In this document: positions 34,801 through 49,800 of the stretch, piece by piece
How positions within the stretch are numbered: the stretch's first letter is position 1
Layout of the letters: every line of letters starts with the position of its first letter
NCBI GenBank assembly: GCA_031761405.1
Contig: JASEVX010000011.1
Location: forward strand, 42,140,411-42,204,410
Length of the DNA stretch: 64,000 bases
From: Serripes groenlandicus
Lineage: Eukaryota; Mollusca; Bivalvia; Cardiida; Cardiidae
Reading direction: 5' to 3'
Notes under the pieces: model-generated
What the model saw: the letters and a program-made list of their open reading frames with translations, nothing else
Database searches by the model: none
What the model was told of the DNA's origin: nothing
Made by a program: the position numbers and the translations under genes

Positions 34801-37800
34801 TTTGCTACGATGTTTTCATCTCTATTTAACTATGTTACATTTATCAAGAGACTTTATCTGCTGCAGATTTGATGTTTGAGGGAAAGGGTTAACCATTTTT
34901 TTTGATGAAATTATCTAATATTTGATGATGTCCATTAAAAATGGCGAAACTTCAAAATCCATACTTTTCAAGAGAAACATAAAACATTTGTTCTACATTT
35001 ATCATGAATTGACAACATTCCAATGCAATGAATTAAATACTGGTGAATGACAAACCACCAAGTCTGTTCTGTAAGGAATCATTAACCCTTTCCTTCATAT
35101 AGACACTTTCTGACGCCTCTGCAGCAGACGACTTTTTGAAAACATAGTGGGAAAAGGAGAAATTGCACTTTTTCCACTTTTTGTCTTAGGTTATCCTTTC
35201 AATTATAGAGATTTTCCAATTTTTGACCAAATATGTTCAAAGTCGTCTGCTGCAGAATTGTCGTATGAGGGAAAGGGTTAAAAGAATAGTTTTGACAGAA
35301 AATATACATTTATGTTTACATGACACAAAAAAAAACATGCTTGGAAGTTGGTGCACCAGAAATATGTTTCTTACACATGAAATCAGCTGTAGATAAAAAA
35401 AAATCCAATTTATCAAATGTGGCAAATAGTATGCAAAATGCTAAGTTGCATGGATGTGCAAATTAATCTTTTTGTTAAGCATGAATTGCATCAATTGATG
35501 CTTAAAATTATATCTTTTGTTCTTTTCAGACTTTTAACATTGGTTGATTAATATCTCGTGTATTAGTATTCTAATTTTTAGAGGGCAAAACCCCGCTGAA
35601 ATTGTCCAAAATGTATTTTTTGGCAATATCATCCGTCACCATCGGTATTTTTATACTGTTCCAAATTGAACTCATAAGCAGGTTTTATTTTCACTCTGCA
35701 GATCTAAAAAATGTAAAAAGAAATTTTTATATATCAGTTTATATAGATGATATTGATAAGAGAAAGTGTTTTTAGCTCACCTGAATGAAGTGTGGGATGA
35801 GCTGATGTGATCGTCAGGTGTCCGTCGTTGTCAGGCCGTCCGTCCATTTGTTCACGTTTTCCTAAAAACAACTTCTCCTACACCAAACAAAATATTTAAA
35901 ATAATATACCAATATTCAGATCCGTTGAAAAACTTGGACAACATGGGGTGGGGCTTCGTTTTTTCTTATATGTATACAGTAAGAACATTTAATACTTTTT
36001 AAGTTCTATTTAATAAGGTGAGCAATACAAGAGGGCCATCATGGTCCTCTTGTATTATGAACAGTGTAGATCGCTGAATTCTGAGTAAAAAATAGATCTA
36101 AAACAGAAAGAAAAATCAGAATTTAAAACATACATGTATCTCTACATCAAACTGAACGTAACAACATGACATGATAAGCATGTTTTTTATTAGAGATTCT
36201 AATCAATGCTAATAAATATTTAATTGTAATTTCCTGTGGGTTGAATATGTTCAGCTGTGTAATTTTTCTATCATTCTCAGACAAAATTATCAAGGAAAAT
36301 TACTGTAAGAACGCATGGAATATTGTTTTATGTTTAATTTCCATTTTCAGTTTGCTTAGCTCTATTTTGGTCATATGTAGATGTTTATATTTAACGGCGT
36401 TTTAGGAGTATGTAGTGATTTCCTTGTGTGTATATGCATCTTTAGCTCACCCTGAGCTTTGCTCAAGGCGAGTTATTGTGATCGCCTTTTGTCCGGCGTG
36501 CGTCAACTTCTTCTCCTCAGTAACCAGTGGGTCAATTAGGATGAAACTTCACAGAAAGCATCCGTTCAATGACCTCACCAGAATTCCTTCAAATTTTTTA
36601 GATCCATGCAGAATTCTGGTTTCCATCGCAACGAAATGAAAACAACTCTAAAATTCTTCTCCCAAACTGGTTGGCAGATTTTCAAATAATTTTGTAGAAA
36701 TGTTCCTTGGATGACCCTCTATCAGATTCCTTCAAGCCATGTTGATTGGTTGGAAAACATGGCCGCCAGGGGAGGCGGGGCTATTTTGCCTTATATGGTT
36801 ATAGTGAAAACTTAAAAAATCTTCTCCGAAAGTGTCAGACCGATTTTCAAAAAAAATTGTAGAAATTTTCCTTAAGTGACCCACTAGTATATTCCTTCAA
36901 GCCATGTTGATTGGTCGAAAAACATGGCCGCCAGAGGGCCGGGCTATTTTGCCTTATATGGCTATAGTCAAAACTTAAAAAGTCTTCTTCTCCGAAAGTG
37001 TCAGGCCGATCTTCAAATAATTTTATAGAAATGTTACTAGGGTGACCCTCTATTAGATTCCTTCAAGTCAAGTTGATTGGTCGGAAACTATGGCCGCCAG
37101 GGGGCGGGGATTATATGGCTAAAGTGAAAAAAAATAAAATCAGATGAGCGATCCAGAGCCATCATGGCCCTCTTGTTATTAGATCATTTGAGCCAAAGGC
37201 ATCAAGTTGATCTATTCTGATCACTCTGTGTCCATAGTCTGTTTTGCTGACTTTCAGCTTCAAACGATATATCCTCCAATACATTTATGGCTAATTCAAA
37301 CCAAACTTCAAACGAAGGTTCATTTTGCAATTATCTTCAATTATTCTACCATTGAGATTTCAATTTTTCTTGCAGAACGTTAAACTTCTTGTTTAGAATG
37401 CCTTATTTCCAAAGTCCTTTACTGATATACTGGTGTGTTTTCAGTGTCAACTCCTTGCAGTTTCTTGCCCACTCTTCATAAAAAAAATACCTGACATTAG
37501 CAGTTACACATTTGATAAACTCTGTCCTTTGAATATATCAATCTATACCATCACACAGGTGTATATATACAGTAACTCAATATTCAAGTTTTCAGCCTGA
37601 TGACCTTCAGCAAATGAATTTTAATTTAATGTACATGTATTAGCTTGTGTCATATTCAATACTAAAAGTCACTCAGGTGATCAATTAAGGGCCATCTGGT
37701 CCGTCTACATTTTCCAATTCCATCATGTTTCTGCTCGGCCAACATTCTTTCCAATGTTTGACAAAAGTCACTGTGTCAAGGGTCATTTGTCTTTTACCAA

Positions 37801-40800
37801 AGGGCTAACAGTCTATGTAGAAAAGTAGCCAGTTGCAACTTGCTTGGAAAGTATGTTGTGTGGAGTACTTGTGTGAGAAAGCTAGGAAACACATGAGCAG
37901 GTGAACTGGCTGTCATGATATGACAAACAATTGTTAAACCCCAATCAATCGATCAACCATCATGTTACTTTATTGAAACTGACCAGTTTATCAGATATGC
38001 CATCTAGACTGGACTCTGCCATTCATTCTCTGCATAGATAGATAAAAAAATTAGCACCATTTGTCTTCCACCAGTTGACTGGAAGTCGCGAAATGGACAA
38101 GTTGCCTAGTATGGATGTTATGTGTGGAGTACTGGTTGTACTGGTTGTACAACAAATCCTTAGCAGATGACTTAGAAAAAAACTTATCAAACAGATTGAA
38201 AATCTTTGTTTATAAAAATATATTTATTGAATAGAGTAGAAAACATAGAGGCTCAAGGAGAAATTGCAAATGTGTCAAAATGTGTCTACAATTGGGAAAG
38301 GGTTTTATAAACTACCTTCCATTAAAAAGTTGAAAAAATATTCAAACTCCAGTTAATCAGTATATCACAGACCTTTCCATGTGGCAAACATCTTAATTTA
38401 AAAAGAATTGTCCATATAAATCACATTTTCAAATCTGAACACTGAAAAAATACTTTTTTTTTCATAATGAGCAATATTTTGCACATTTTCTGCAACTCGG
38501 TCCATAAAATGGCATGGATGTATGGATTTTCAAATTGATTTGTTTTTAGCTCACCTGTGCACGAAGTTCTCAAGGTGAGCTATTGTGATCACATTTTGTA
38601 CACCGAACGTTTATCAGAACATTCATCTCTATTAAATCTTGGACAAGTTCAAAACTGGGCCATTTGAGTTCAAAAACTAGGTCACTAGGTCAAATTGAAG
38701 GGAAATCTTGTTAACACTCTGTAGGCCACATTTTTACTTTGAGCATGTTGAAACTTTATCAGACTGTTTGTCTTGATGATATACATGTAGGTCAAGTTCG
38801 AATATGGGTCATGTTGGGTGAAAAGTAGGTCACTTGGTCAAATTGAAGGAAAATCTTGTTAACACTCGAGAGGCCACAATTTTTGCTTCAGCAGTTTTAA
38901 ATTTTGTCAGAATGTTTGTCTTAAAGATATCTATGTCAACTTCGAATATAGGTCATAATTATAGGGTCAGAAACTAGCTCACTAGGCCAAATTGAAGGGA
39001 AATTTTGTTAACACTCTGGATGCTGCATTTTTAACTTGAACATGTTGAAACTTTATCAGAATGTTTGTCTTGATGATATGTAGGCCAAGTTTGAATATTG
39101 ATCATGTCTGTTCAAAAACTACGTCCTGAGGCCAAATTGAAGGAAAATCTTGTTAACACTGTAGAAGCCCCCTCTTTTTAGATCACCTAGAGCCAAAGGC
39201 TCAAGGTGAGCTATTCTGATCACTCTGTGTCTGTCGTCCGTCGTCTGTCGTCCGTCGTCCTTCGTTAACTTTTAGCTTTAAACATCATCTCCTCCTGAAC
39301 CGCAAGAACAATTTCCACAATAGACCTGTAGAAAACGGGTTGGTGTTTTTGAAAGGTTCTACCGGGAGTATAACAAAGCGATTTTAATATTTTTCGGAAG
39401 GTATTGATGTACATGTTAACCCAAAAAAATCGCATAGAAATCCGTCTCTTACAGAAAAAGTTATTTACGCTTCAAACTAGGAAAATTTTGCTTTATCTTA
39501 TATAGGAAAAAAGAGTAATTCGGAAATACGTATATTTCGGATACTTTCCAAAAGTATATGCTTTATCAGGTATATTGCTATTTTTTTCATTGAAGACGTT
39601 TAATGTATTGAATTTATCAATTGTGTTCGTAAACATGCAAATGAATCCATGTAATCGGCGTTTAAAGCAATTTAAAATGTGTACATAACACTGTCTAATT
39701 AACAGTTTACTAATCGTTAAGCAAATAAAGTATGATCGTTCTGAATGCTCAATAATAATACAATGTTTATTAAATGAATTAATCTGAAATCAATTGCTTT
39801 ATATATCAACGTAATAATTTATAAATGTAAGCGTGTTAATTTAAAATGATAACTGGATAATTTTATTTAAAGCAAGTATATCTACATTCAGTCGACATAT
39901 AAACGGTCTTAATACTATTTTAAAAACATATGTGTTGTTTAATTTATCAGTTGAATATATAGCTTGAATCAACTGATATAGTTTACAGGTAAATTATAAA
40001 TGTCAGCGTGTTATTTATTAACTGGCCAATGGGTGTCATTTGCTCTGACATAAGCAGTGACGCAGTTTTATAAAATTTCTGCCTAAGAAAATTTCCAAGA
40101 TAAATAATACTAGTAAGCTCTTGTATTGAATAGATCAAGGTTGTTCTAAATCTGTGTTAAACATTTATTTTATTAACCAAACGATGGCTTCACTAGTCAT
40201 TGACGATTGTACTTTCAATGCTAGTTTATGCATTATTTGTTACAAAAGTTTAACAGACTCAAATTTGGCGATTTGGCTTGGTTATAAAAAAATTAGGGAT
40301 GGGAACGAATATTGAAACGATATTCGAATATTCGTTTTCTTTATTCGAATATATTCGAATATTCGATTTTCGAATCAGAAATCAGTATCCGATTTCAGGT
40401 TAATCTGAACACTGGTACTTCCCATTTCCTTTTTCAAATAATGGCAATTTTCCAAGTAAAAGTATGATCTATTGTTTACGTATATATTTCATGTTTTCAA
40501 CTGAACTTACACTCTCTTTTTCCTCAACAGATGTATTTGAATTTCAATTTGAAGTAAATCAAGAAATAAATCCCTTCCAAACGATAAACCAAATCGCAAC
40601 GTTTTTTGAGCCGTATATTCAGGTGTCGCTTATTTACCGAGTTTAATATTGAATCGAATCAAATAGTTAACGAAATAATTATAAATCTTATTCATAAAAA
40701 AAGCATAGGGAGTTGGGTGATATTTCTTTTACCGATTTCGTCAAGTCAATTTAATCGCGTGTTGTAAGAAAACAAAATCGCGGACGATTCATTTTGTTCG

Positions 40801-43800
40801 CTTATGTGAATTCATTTGTGAAGAGGTAAAGAGGAAAGCTGCATACTTTTGAGACGTAATGCGATGTTTAAATATGATTTATTCATTTTTGCAACAGCTG
40901 TCTTTGATGTAAACATCGACTATGTTTTGGTTAGGCTGGGAGGGTTTTACGGAACTGCAGCCTGTCACCGTTTATACATGTTTGTTGATTCAAAAATATC
41001 AAACAAACTGGTCGTCAATGTGATATCTGGTTACACACGATTAGATCTCTGATAAACGTACGCGTGACAATTATTGATTGTATTATTGTTACTTATGTTT
41101 TGACATACGTTGTAAAAACACAACAAACGACACATACACACTCTTTATCACTTCACCCTTAATAAATGATTAGCTCAAACTCGCGACCGATGTCAGAATT
41201 TTACTAATAATGTTTTGTTTTGATTTTAGAAAATAGTAATAATTATAGAAAATAGTACACTGAAAACGAATGTTCTTATTCGAAAACAGTATTCGAATAT
41301 TCGTCCATTTTTCGAATATTCGAATATTCGAATATTCGTTCCCATCCCTAAAAAAATCCATCAAAAAAGGGTCTTCATGCAATTTTATTCATTGCTGATA
41401 AAAAACGTGACACTGTTCACACTCAGTTGAACCAATATAGAGAGGCTATATTGTGATCTCAAAGCAAGGTTTCATACCAAATGTATATCTCTATACACCC
41501 GACGTTACCCATGGATTGATCAAGATGAGACGACACACGACAGTTCATCAACTAGTAAACGTCATTCAGTAAGAGATCCATGTGTCTCATTCTATGACAG
41601 AGAGTGTTGCCTTATATGTGACAAGGGTAATACATGGAAAGAAATGCTAACTTGCATTTCAACTGGGACAGGAGAGAGTACCCGATACAAAGTACAAGCA
41701 GCGACTGGAATACTTAGAGAGTCGATGGCATGTACATCCGACGACAAGGATGAGTATGTTGCGCCTTCAGAATTCAATCTTCATGCCGTTAAAGAGTTTA
41801 TTCCCCAGGATTTGGCAGATTTTATCTTTTGGCGGCTGGATGAAAAGGCATTTAACAAGGCATTGTCTCTTTCAAATATAACAAGGGATAACAAACGGTC
41901 AATCAAGTCTATATTTATGTGTCACCAAATAGTGTCCATCTGTCGAAATATGAAGACGAGCCCCAAAAGCTCAGTCGGTAGCGACGCGGGCTGTCAATCC
42001 AAGGGTTTTGAGTTCGAATCCCGGCTAGGCCAACATTCTTTCCGACGATTGACAAAAGTCAATGCGACATGCGCCATTTGTCTTTCACCAATTGACTTAG
42101 TATATGTGGAAAAGTAGCCAGATGCTTTGGAAGACTGTTGTGTGGAGTACTGGTGTGAGCAAACCAGGAATCACATGAGTAGGTGAACTGGCCGCCGTTA
42201 TATGACTGAGAAATTGTTAAAAACGGCGTTAAACCCCAATCAATCAATCGAAATATGAAGAGGCCAGGGCTCTCACTAGGCTTAAATTTTAGGGAGAAGT
42301 GACTTCCCCCTCCGGGCAATTTAGGGCGAAGTGGGGAGACTTTAGGGAGAAGTGGGGAGACTTAAGGGAGAAATTACATCGCTTTTTGTGTCGTTACGCG
42401 TCGTAACCGCATCGCATCGTTTGGGATAGAACACATTTACTTAAACAAAGATGAATGTTTTATTATTTTATTTTAATTATGATTATCACATGAAGTTCTA
42501 AAATTGTTTTTCCCTAAGAGTAGTTGCGATCCGAACATTATGTTCTAATGTCGCAGAAATTATTAATGAAGCTACCTTTTACTCGCCATTCCGTGTGTCA
42601 GGCATTTTATAAAGAAGTCGGTCGTAAGTGTCATAAACAATGTAAATTATTTGTATCGGGTTTGCGATCCGAACATTGTGTTCTAAAGTCGCCGAAATAT
42701 AATTAATGAAGCTACATTTTACTCGCCGTGTAAAGGTTTCAGGCATTTTGTAAATTAGTCTGTCGTAAGTGTCATAAACAACGTAAATTATTTGTATCGG
42801 CTAAACATACACACTCTTTACAAGTAGAATTGTCTTTTGATTGGTTAATTCCAAATAGTATGACACCCCCATGCTACAGCATTTATTATGAAACCCCTAA
42901 AAAAATCTCTAAAAAATCTCATTTTCTCAATTATTGAAGACGATTATCTCATTAAACCATGAATAGATTCATAATATTATTTATACTATTGAAAGGGTTA
43001 AAACATAATTCGACTTCCATCTCATTTACATCGGATACGTATTTAATGTTTTATCAGGGGGCGTCATACTATTTGATATGACATTCGGTACTTTGATTAT
43101 GCAAATTGGACTAAAGTGCACGATTTTGATTGGTTCTACGTCATTGTGTGTGTTAAATGATTCGATTCTTCAGCTTTTAATGGATATACACTCTCAGTTG
43201 TCAAATAACTGATTACGCAACTGTGTATATCGAACTGTATAGGCCTACATCGATTCGACATGGTGCGTGACCGTGATCATTTTAACAGTGTCCGATGCTA
43301 GGACAAAATTGTCGGCGAAGTCAACTTCGCTTTGACTGAGATTTTGGGCGAAGTCGACTTCGCTTTGATCGAGTGAATGAGCGAAGTCAGAAACTTTTAG
43401 GCGACCACTTCGCCCAAATCGCCCCCTCGTGAGAGCCCTTGAGGCCCTTGATTCTTGGGTTGACTGTTCAACTTCACCATAACTTTGGTTGTAAAATCTT
43501 AATTGACACTCTGAAAAGCCTAGGCGTATGTGTAACTTAAATGAGGTGCGAATGTTTTTGAGTTCTGCAGCAAAACATTGCCTGACAGTCAGTATTGAAA
43601 GATATGTCTTTTGGGTTAGAACATGTTGACTCTACTGGACCAATGATTGATGCATCAATCGATAACTTTGACCAAAACGAGGAAAACATTGATGGACAAT
43701 CTGCTACACATGCTATGGCTATGGTAAAATACGAACGAAGTGACAGTGTGACAACGTTTACTCGAATAAAACGACTTGCCGAACGGCTTCTTAAAGGCCA

Positions 43801-46800
43801 TAGTCCATAGCTTGATTAATAACGAAACAAGATTTACTTATTATCAGAAACAAAGAAATGAAAGATTTTCTTTGGATATTGTCCCGATATTTCAATAAAG
43901 CTTAAATAAAAAGAATACCTTCATGGAGTCTGTTCAATGCTGCGCTCAATAAACACAATTTTCATTGTGATAATCATATATTTTTACCGTAACTTTGTGA
44001 CTAATTATCGTTTTATATAATTGGAAATTTTCATAACTTTCAATCAGTAAACTAAATATACTTCAGTTCTTCAATATTTCACTCCAATAGTGGACCCTAA
44101 TAAAAAAGGGACATCAAATCACAATCAAAATTGTGTTTATTGTTATAACAAACAAGAGGGCCATGATGGCCTTTGATTTTCTCACCTGAGTGTTAACAAG
44201 ATATTTCTTAATTTCGACCTTGTGACCTAGTTTTGACCGGACATAGCCCAGTTTCGAACTTGGCCTAGATATCACTAAGACAACTATTCTAACAAAGTTT
44301 CAATATGCTCAAGCCAAAAATGTGACTTCCAGAGTGTTAACAAGATTTTCCTTAAATTTGATCGATTGACCAAGTTTTTGACCGGACATGACCCAGTTTC
44401 AAACTTGCTCTAGATATCACTAAGAGAACCATTCTGACAAAGTTCTAACATGCTCAAGCCAAAAATGTGACTTCCAGAGTGTTAACAAGAGTTTTTTTAA
44501 ACTTGACCAAGTGACCTAGTTATTGACTTGAAATGACCCAGTTTCAAACTTGGCCTAGATATCACTAACAGTTCCAGACTGTTAACAAGATTTTCCTTAA
44601 ATTTGACCAAGTGACCTAGTTTTGACCGGACATGACCCAGTTTCAAACTTGGCCTAAATATCACTAAAACATACCTTCTGACAAAGTTTCAACATGCTCA
44701 AGCCAAACATTTATCTTCCAGAGTGTTAACAATATATTCCTTAAATTTGACCTAGTGACCTAGTTTTGACCAGACATGACCCAGTTTCATACTTGTCCAA
44801 GAAATCATCGAGATGAATGTTCTGATAAACTTTCATGATGATTGGATGCAAAGAATAGACTGTAGAGTGTTCACAAGAGCAAATGTTGACGACGAACGGA
44901 CGGCGGACAAAATGTAATCACAATAACTCACCTTGCAGTTCGTACATAGGTGAGCTAAAAAAATAAATAAAAAAATGTGTTGATCGAAACGTTGAATTAA
45001 TGAACGAACAGACGGATAAAAGGATGGGTGAAAATATGAAAGGCACAAGTTACCCGTGAATGTATGTCGTGCTTCGGACGTGTATGTTTAAATGATTTTG
45101 TAAAGAAATAACATAATATATGTGTTAATTAACTTATTTACCGATTTAAACCGTACTCGTTTAACTAAATTTGCGCATGCGCAGAAGAAATTAACGTAAA
45201 AACACATAAATAACACATTTTGAACATCATGGCTTCGTCTGTACATAAAAAAACATTTATTAAAAATATATGTTTTTCTTTTTATTTAAATGCAATTGAC
45301 GACTTCAACTTTTTTTAAATTTTATCTAAAAAAAATAATACAAAATTGGGCCTCTTGGAAAAGCTCAAAATTTCGGTATTTCTAAGACCGCGATTTTTAT
45401 GCGAGAACTTACCTAATATGAAGCAGGTATTAACCTACTAAAAAACACCAAACTCGGCTGGTTATACTTCCGGTAGGGGTTCCTCCTTAAATAGGGCCCG
45501 TACAGAAAATTCCTACAGGCCTACAAAACATCACAGGAATGTTCCTTTGGTGGTCCTCTTTCAAATTTGTTCAAAGAATAAAATTCCATTGAGAACTTTG
45601 GTTGCTGCGGCATCAGAAATGGGACAAAATGTCCAAACTTTAAAAATCTTCTCCTCCGAATCTGCCTGTCAGATTCAAATATAATTTGGTAGAAATGTTC
45701 ATTGGGTGACCCTCTATAAAAATTGTTCAAGCCATACTGATTGGTCGAAAAACATGGCAGTCAGGCGGCATCAGAAAAGGGGCAAAATGACAAAATTTGA
45801 AAATTCCATTTTTATGAAAGTGTTTGTCTGATTTTAAGAAAATATAATACAAATCTTACTTTAATGATCCTCTATTTAATTTGTTTAAGCCGTTTTGATT
45901 GGTTACACAATCATAGCAACCAGGCGTCATCACAAAAGGGGTAAATTGAACTTTTAGCTACAAATGACAACCAACTCCTACCATTCCAATAGACCAATTT
46001 CCACAAAACATCACAGGAATGTTCCTTTGATGGTCCTCTTTCAAATTTGTTCAAAGATTTAAATTCCATTGAGAACTTTGGTTGCTGCGGCATCAGAAAG
46101 TGAGAAAAATACCCAAATTTTAAAATCCTTTTCCTCCATAATCTGCTTGTGCGATTGCAAGATAATTTGGTAGAAATGTTCCTTAAGTGACACTATAAAT
46201 AAACTGTTGAAGCCATATTGATTTCGTTGAAAAACAGGGCAGCAAGGCGGCATCAGGAAAGGTGCAAAATGACAAAAACTTTATAATTCCATTCTTATTA
46301 AAGTTCTTGTTAGATTTCAAGATATAAATGGCCTTTACTGATAAGCTGTTTCTTGAGAAGTGTCCACTCCTTGCAGTTTCATTTGCACTCCTTGATCAAA
46401 TTTTCCCAGATATTTGCAGTTAAATATTTGCTACTAATTTACTATCAATTAGCTGATCGATTTAGGCCATCTTGGCCCTCTTGTTTCAAATTCGGTCAGA
46501 ATGTTTCACTAAATGATATCTAGGCAAATACCAAATATGGGTCATATTGGGTTAAAAACTAGGTCACTAGGTCAAATTGAAGGAAAATATTGATAAAACT
46601 CCAGAGGCCGCATTTTTACTTTGAGCAAGTTGAAACTTTGTCAGAATGTTTGTCTTGATGATATCTAGTCCATGTTCGAATATGGATCATATCGGGTAAA
46701 AGAAAAATAGGTCACTAGGTTAAATGAAGGAAAATCTTGTAAACAGGTTGCATTTTGAATCTTTGTCTGAATAATTGTCTTGATGTGTTTTGCATTAGAA

Positions 46801-49800
46801 ATCACATTGCATGATTCAGGTGAGCGATCTAGGGCCATCATGGCCCTCTTGTTTTAATATTATTCACATGTTGTTGTAAGTTTGTTTCAGTTTTCTTTTT
46901 TTGGCATCTTTACAATAGTACCACCTTTTTTGTGCAGCCTAAGTTTCTTGTATGAAGTTTTAAATGTGAATTCTGTCATGCTCATGTTTATGTGTCACCT
47001 GCTGCAGGGTGACACATAGGTTCATTTCTCTATCTTCCATTCACTTACTAACTAATTGGACGGCGACACATCTGTTCCTTAGAGGAATCCGCCATGGATA
47101 GCATTGGGGATTTGAAACCAGGCGTACCAGGTTCGATTTCCAGTCGCAGCACGACAGTCACGGTGGAGTGTCCTTGGGCAAGGCACATTTTCTAGCCTAG
47201 TACTGATTTGTTTACCCAGGGATCATGAATAAGTGAAATGTCGCCGTAATATAACTGTTATAATGTTGAAAGCGGCGTATAAACCCAATAAAACAAACTG
47301 TTCCTTAGAACAACATTTTTGTAATTTTTAGCTCACCTGTGCACAAAGTGCTCCAGGTGAGCTATTGAGATAACATTTTGGCCAGCGTCCGTCCGTCGTG
47401 CGTTTCTATTAAATCTAAGTTTGAAACTGGGTCAAATGAGGTAAACTAAACTAGTTCACTAGGTCAAATTGAAGGAAATTCTTGTTAACACTCACACATT
47501 TTTACCTTAAGCATGTTGAAACTTTTATCAAAATGTTTATCTTGATGATATGTAGGTCAATTTGAATATAGGTCATATTGGGTCAGAAACTAGGTCACTA
47601 GGCCAAATTGAAGGAAAATCTTGTTAACACTCTGAAGGCTGCATTTTTAACTTGAGCATATTGAAACTTAATCAGAATGTTTGTCTTGATAATAATTATG
47701 TAGGCCAAGTTTGAATATTGGTCATGTCTGTTAAAAAACTAGATCACTAGGCCAAGTTGAAGGAAAATCTTGTTAACACTCTGGAGGCCGCATTTTTTGC
47801 TTCAGCAGCTTGAAATTTGTCAGAATGTTTGTCTGAATTATATCTAGGTCAAGTTTCGAATATGGGTCATATTGGAATAGTCACTAGGTCAAATTGAAGG
47901 AAAATCTTGTTAACACTCTTAGAGGCCACAATTTTTGCTTCAGCAGTTTTTAATTCAGAATGTTTGTCTTAATGATATCTAGGTCAAGATCTAAATTGAA
48001 GGGAAATCTTTTTAACACTCTGGAGGCATGTTGAAACATTATGAGAATGTTTGTCTTGTTGATATGAAGGCCAATTTCGAATATTGATCATGGCTGTTCA
48101 AAAACTAGGTCATGAGGCCAATTTGAAGGAAAATCTTGTTAACTTGAAAATAATGAAACTTTGTCATACTGTTTGTCTTGATAATATGTAGGCCAAGTCA
48201 TAACCAGGCAAAAACAAGGTCTCTAGGCCAAATTGATAGAAAATCTTGTTAAACCTCTAGATGCCACACTTTTTTCTTCAGCAGCTTGAACATTTTCCAG
48301 AATGTTTGTCTTTAAAATATCTAGGTCAAATTCGAATATGGGTCATATTGACTCTAAAACTAGGTCACAAGGCCAAATTGAAGGAATATCTTTTCAACAC
48401 CCTGGAGACTGCATTTTTTAATTCAGCAGTTTGAGACTTTGTCATGTCGATTGCATTACAAATCTCATTGCATAACTCAGGTGTTCGATCTAGGGCCATG
48501 ATGGCCCTCTTTTTTGTATAAATATATTTGAGCTATGGTTTATGAAAACCTACAGTATGACTTTTGTAGATCACCTGAGCCCAAGACCCAAATTGATGTT
48601 ATTGGATCATTCTCTGCCTCTAGTCTATCATTTTTAACTTTAAGCTATAAACAACATCTCCTAAACTGCTGGGCCAATTTCAACCAATCTGCACAATATT
48701 GTTTCTTGGGTGGTCTTCTTTTTTGTTCAAAGAATGAATTTTATGTATAACTCTTTGCAGCATCAGAAAGGATGAAGTATTACAGATCTTTAAGTTATCT
48801 CCTCTGAATCGACTTGTTTGATTTCAAGATGATTTAACAAGGATTTCGAAAAGTGTCTGCATGTAGGATAGTGTTAACCCTTTCCCTCATACGACAATTC
48901 TGCATCAGACGACTTTGAACCTATTTTGTCAAAAAATGGAAAATCTCTATAATAGAATGGATAACCTATAACTAAAAGTAGAAAACATTGTGGAAAAAGG
49001 AGAAATTGCTCGTTTTGAGCAATATCTTCTTTTGTCACTTATGTTTTCAAAAAAAAGTCTGCTGCAGAGGCGTCAAAAAGCGTCTATATGAGGGAAAGTG
49101 TTAACCCTCTACCACATATAGACACTTTCTGACGCCTCTGCAGCAGACGTCTTTTGAACAAATTGTGGCAAAAGAAGAAATTGCTCAAGATGTGCAATTT
49201 CTCCTTTTGTCACAACATTCTCAACTCTATTTTTTAGTAAAACTCGCATTTATTTTTCATGTTTTTGTCAATATGTTTTGAAAGTCTTCTGCTGCCGAAT
49301 TGTTTTATGTGGGAAAGGGTTAAGGTTTTCCAATAGCCGTACTCATCTTTTTATCACTGTTGATTATTCCCTTTTTTTATAAATAGATAATACAATAGTA
49401 TTTGATGTTTACTTTCTACCTTAGTGCTGAGAAAGATAATGTAGTAAGTAGTTCTGAGTTGAAATAAAGCCTTGCTGAAATGCAGATGAATAATTGCAAC
49501 ATCTCTAACAGGCAATTTTTGAATAACCTTTTCCCTCATATATAGCATCTGATGCCTCTGCAGCAGACGGCTTCATGAAAACATGGTGACAAAAGAAGGA
49601 ATTGCTCAAAACAAGCAATTTCTCCTTTTACCACAATGTTTTCCACTTTTAGTCATAAGTTATTCATTCAATTAAAGAGATTTTCTATCTTTTGACAAAA
49701 TATGTTCAAATTCGTATTGTCGTATGAGGGAAAGGGTTATCCCACATACAACAATTTTGTAGAAGACAACTTTGATAAAAAATCTTTGCACAAGTTTGGA

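Larger units (their letters stand above)
40184..43810 (+). pseudogene. Decayed cysteine-rich mobile-type ORF split by three insertions
   Basis: Reading around the insertions gives MASLVIDDCTFNAS with a CIICYKSLTD Cys pair. Then come DLKARFHTKCISLYTRRYPW, a second Cys cluster DRECCLICDKG, LHAVKEFIPQDLADFIFW, ALSLSNITRDNKR and, after two insertions, PLILGLTVQLHHNFG. The stop is at 43808-43810. I recall proteins with this layout (paired CxxC clusters, YHxxC, then LGLxVxxHH) as a multi-copy unnamed family in cnidarian and mollusc genomes, probably mobile-element passengers; I cannot name it. Insertions: 40294-41350 (hAT-like), 41957-42247 (SINE B), 42266-43440 (hAT-like). Frameshifts occur between 41351 and 41450, and a TAA falls near 43533. 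It lies inside PLEKHM2 intron 6, has no splice logic with that gene, and is dead. Confidence 0.6.

Noticed and set aside
43595..43810. PLEKHM2 exon in intron 6 (71-codon frame)
   Set aside because: It ends in a stop, has no suitable donor, and continues the broken Cys-rich mobile ORF.
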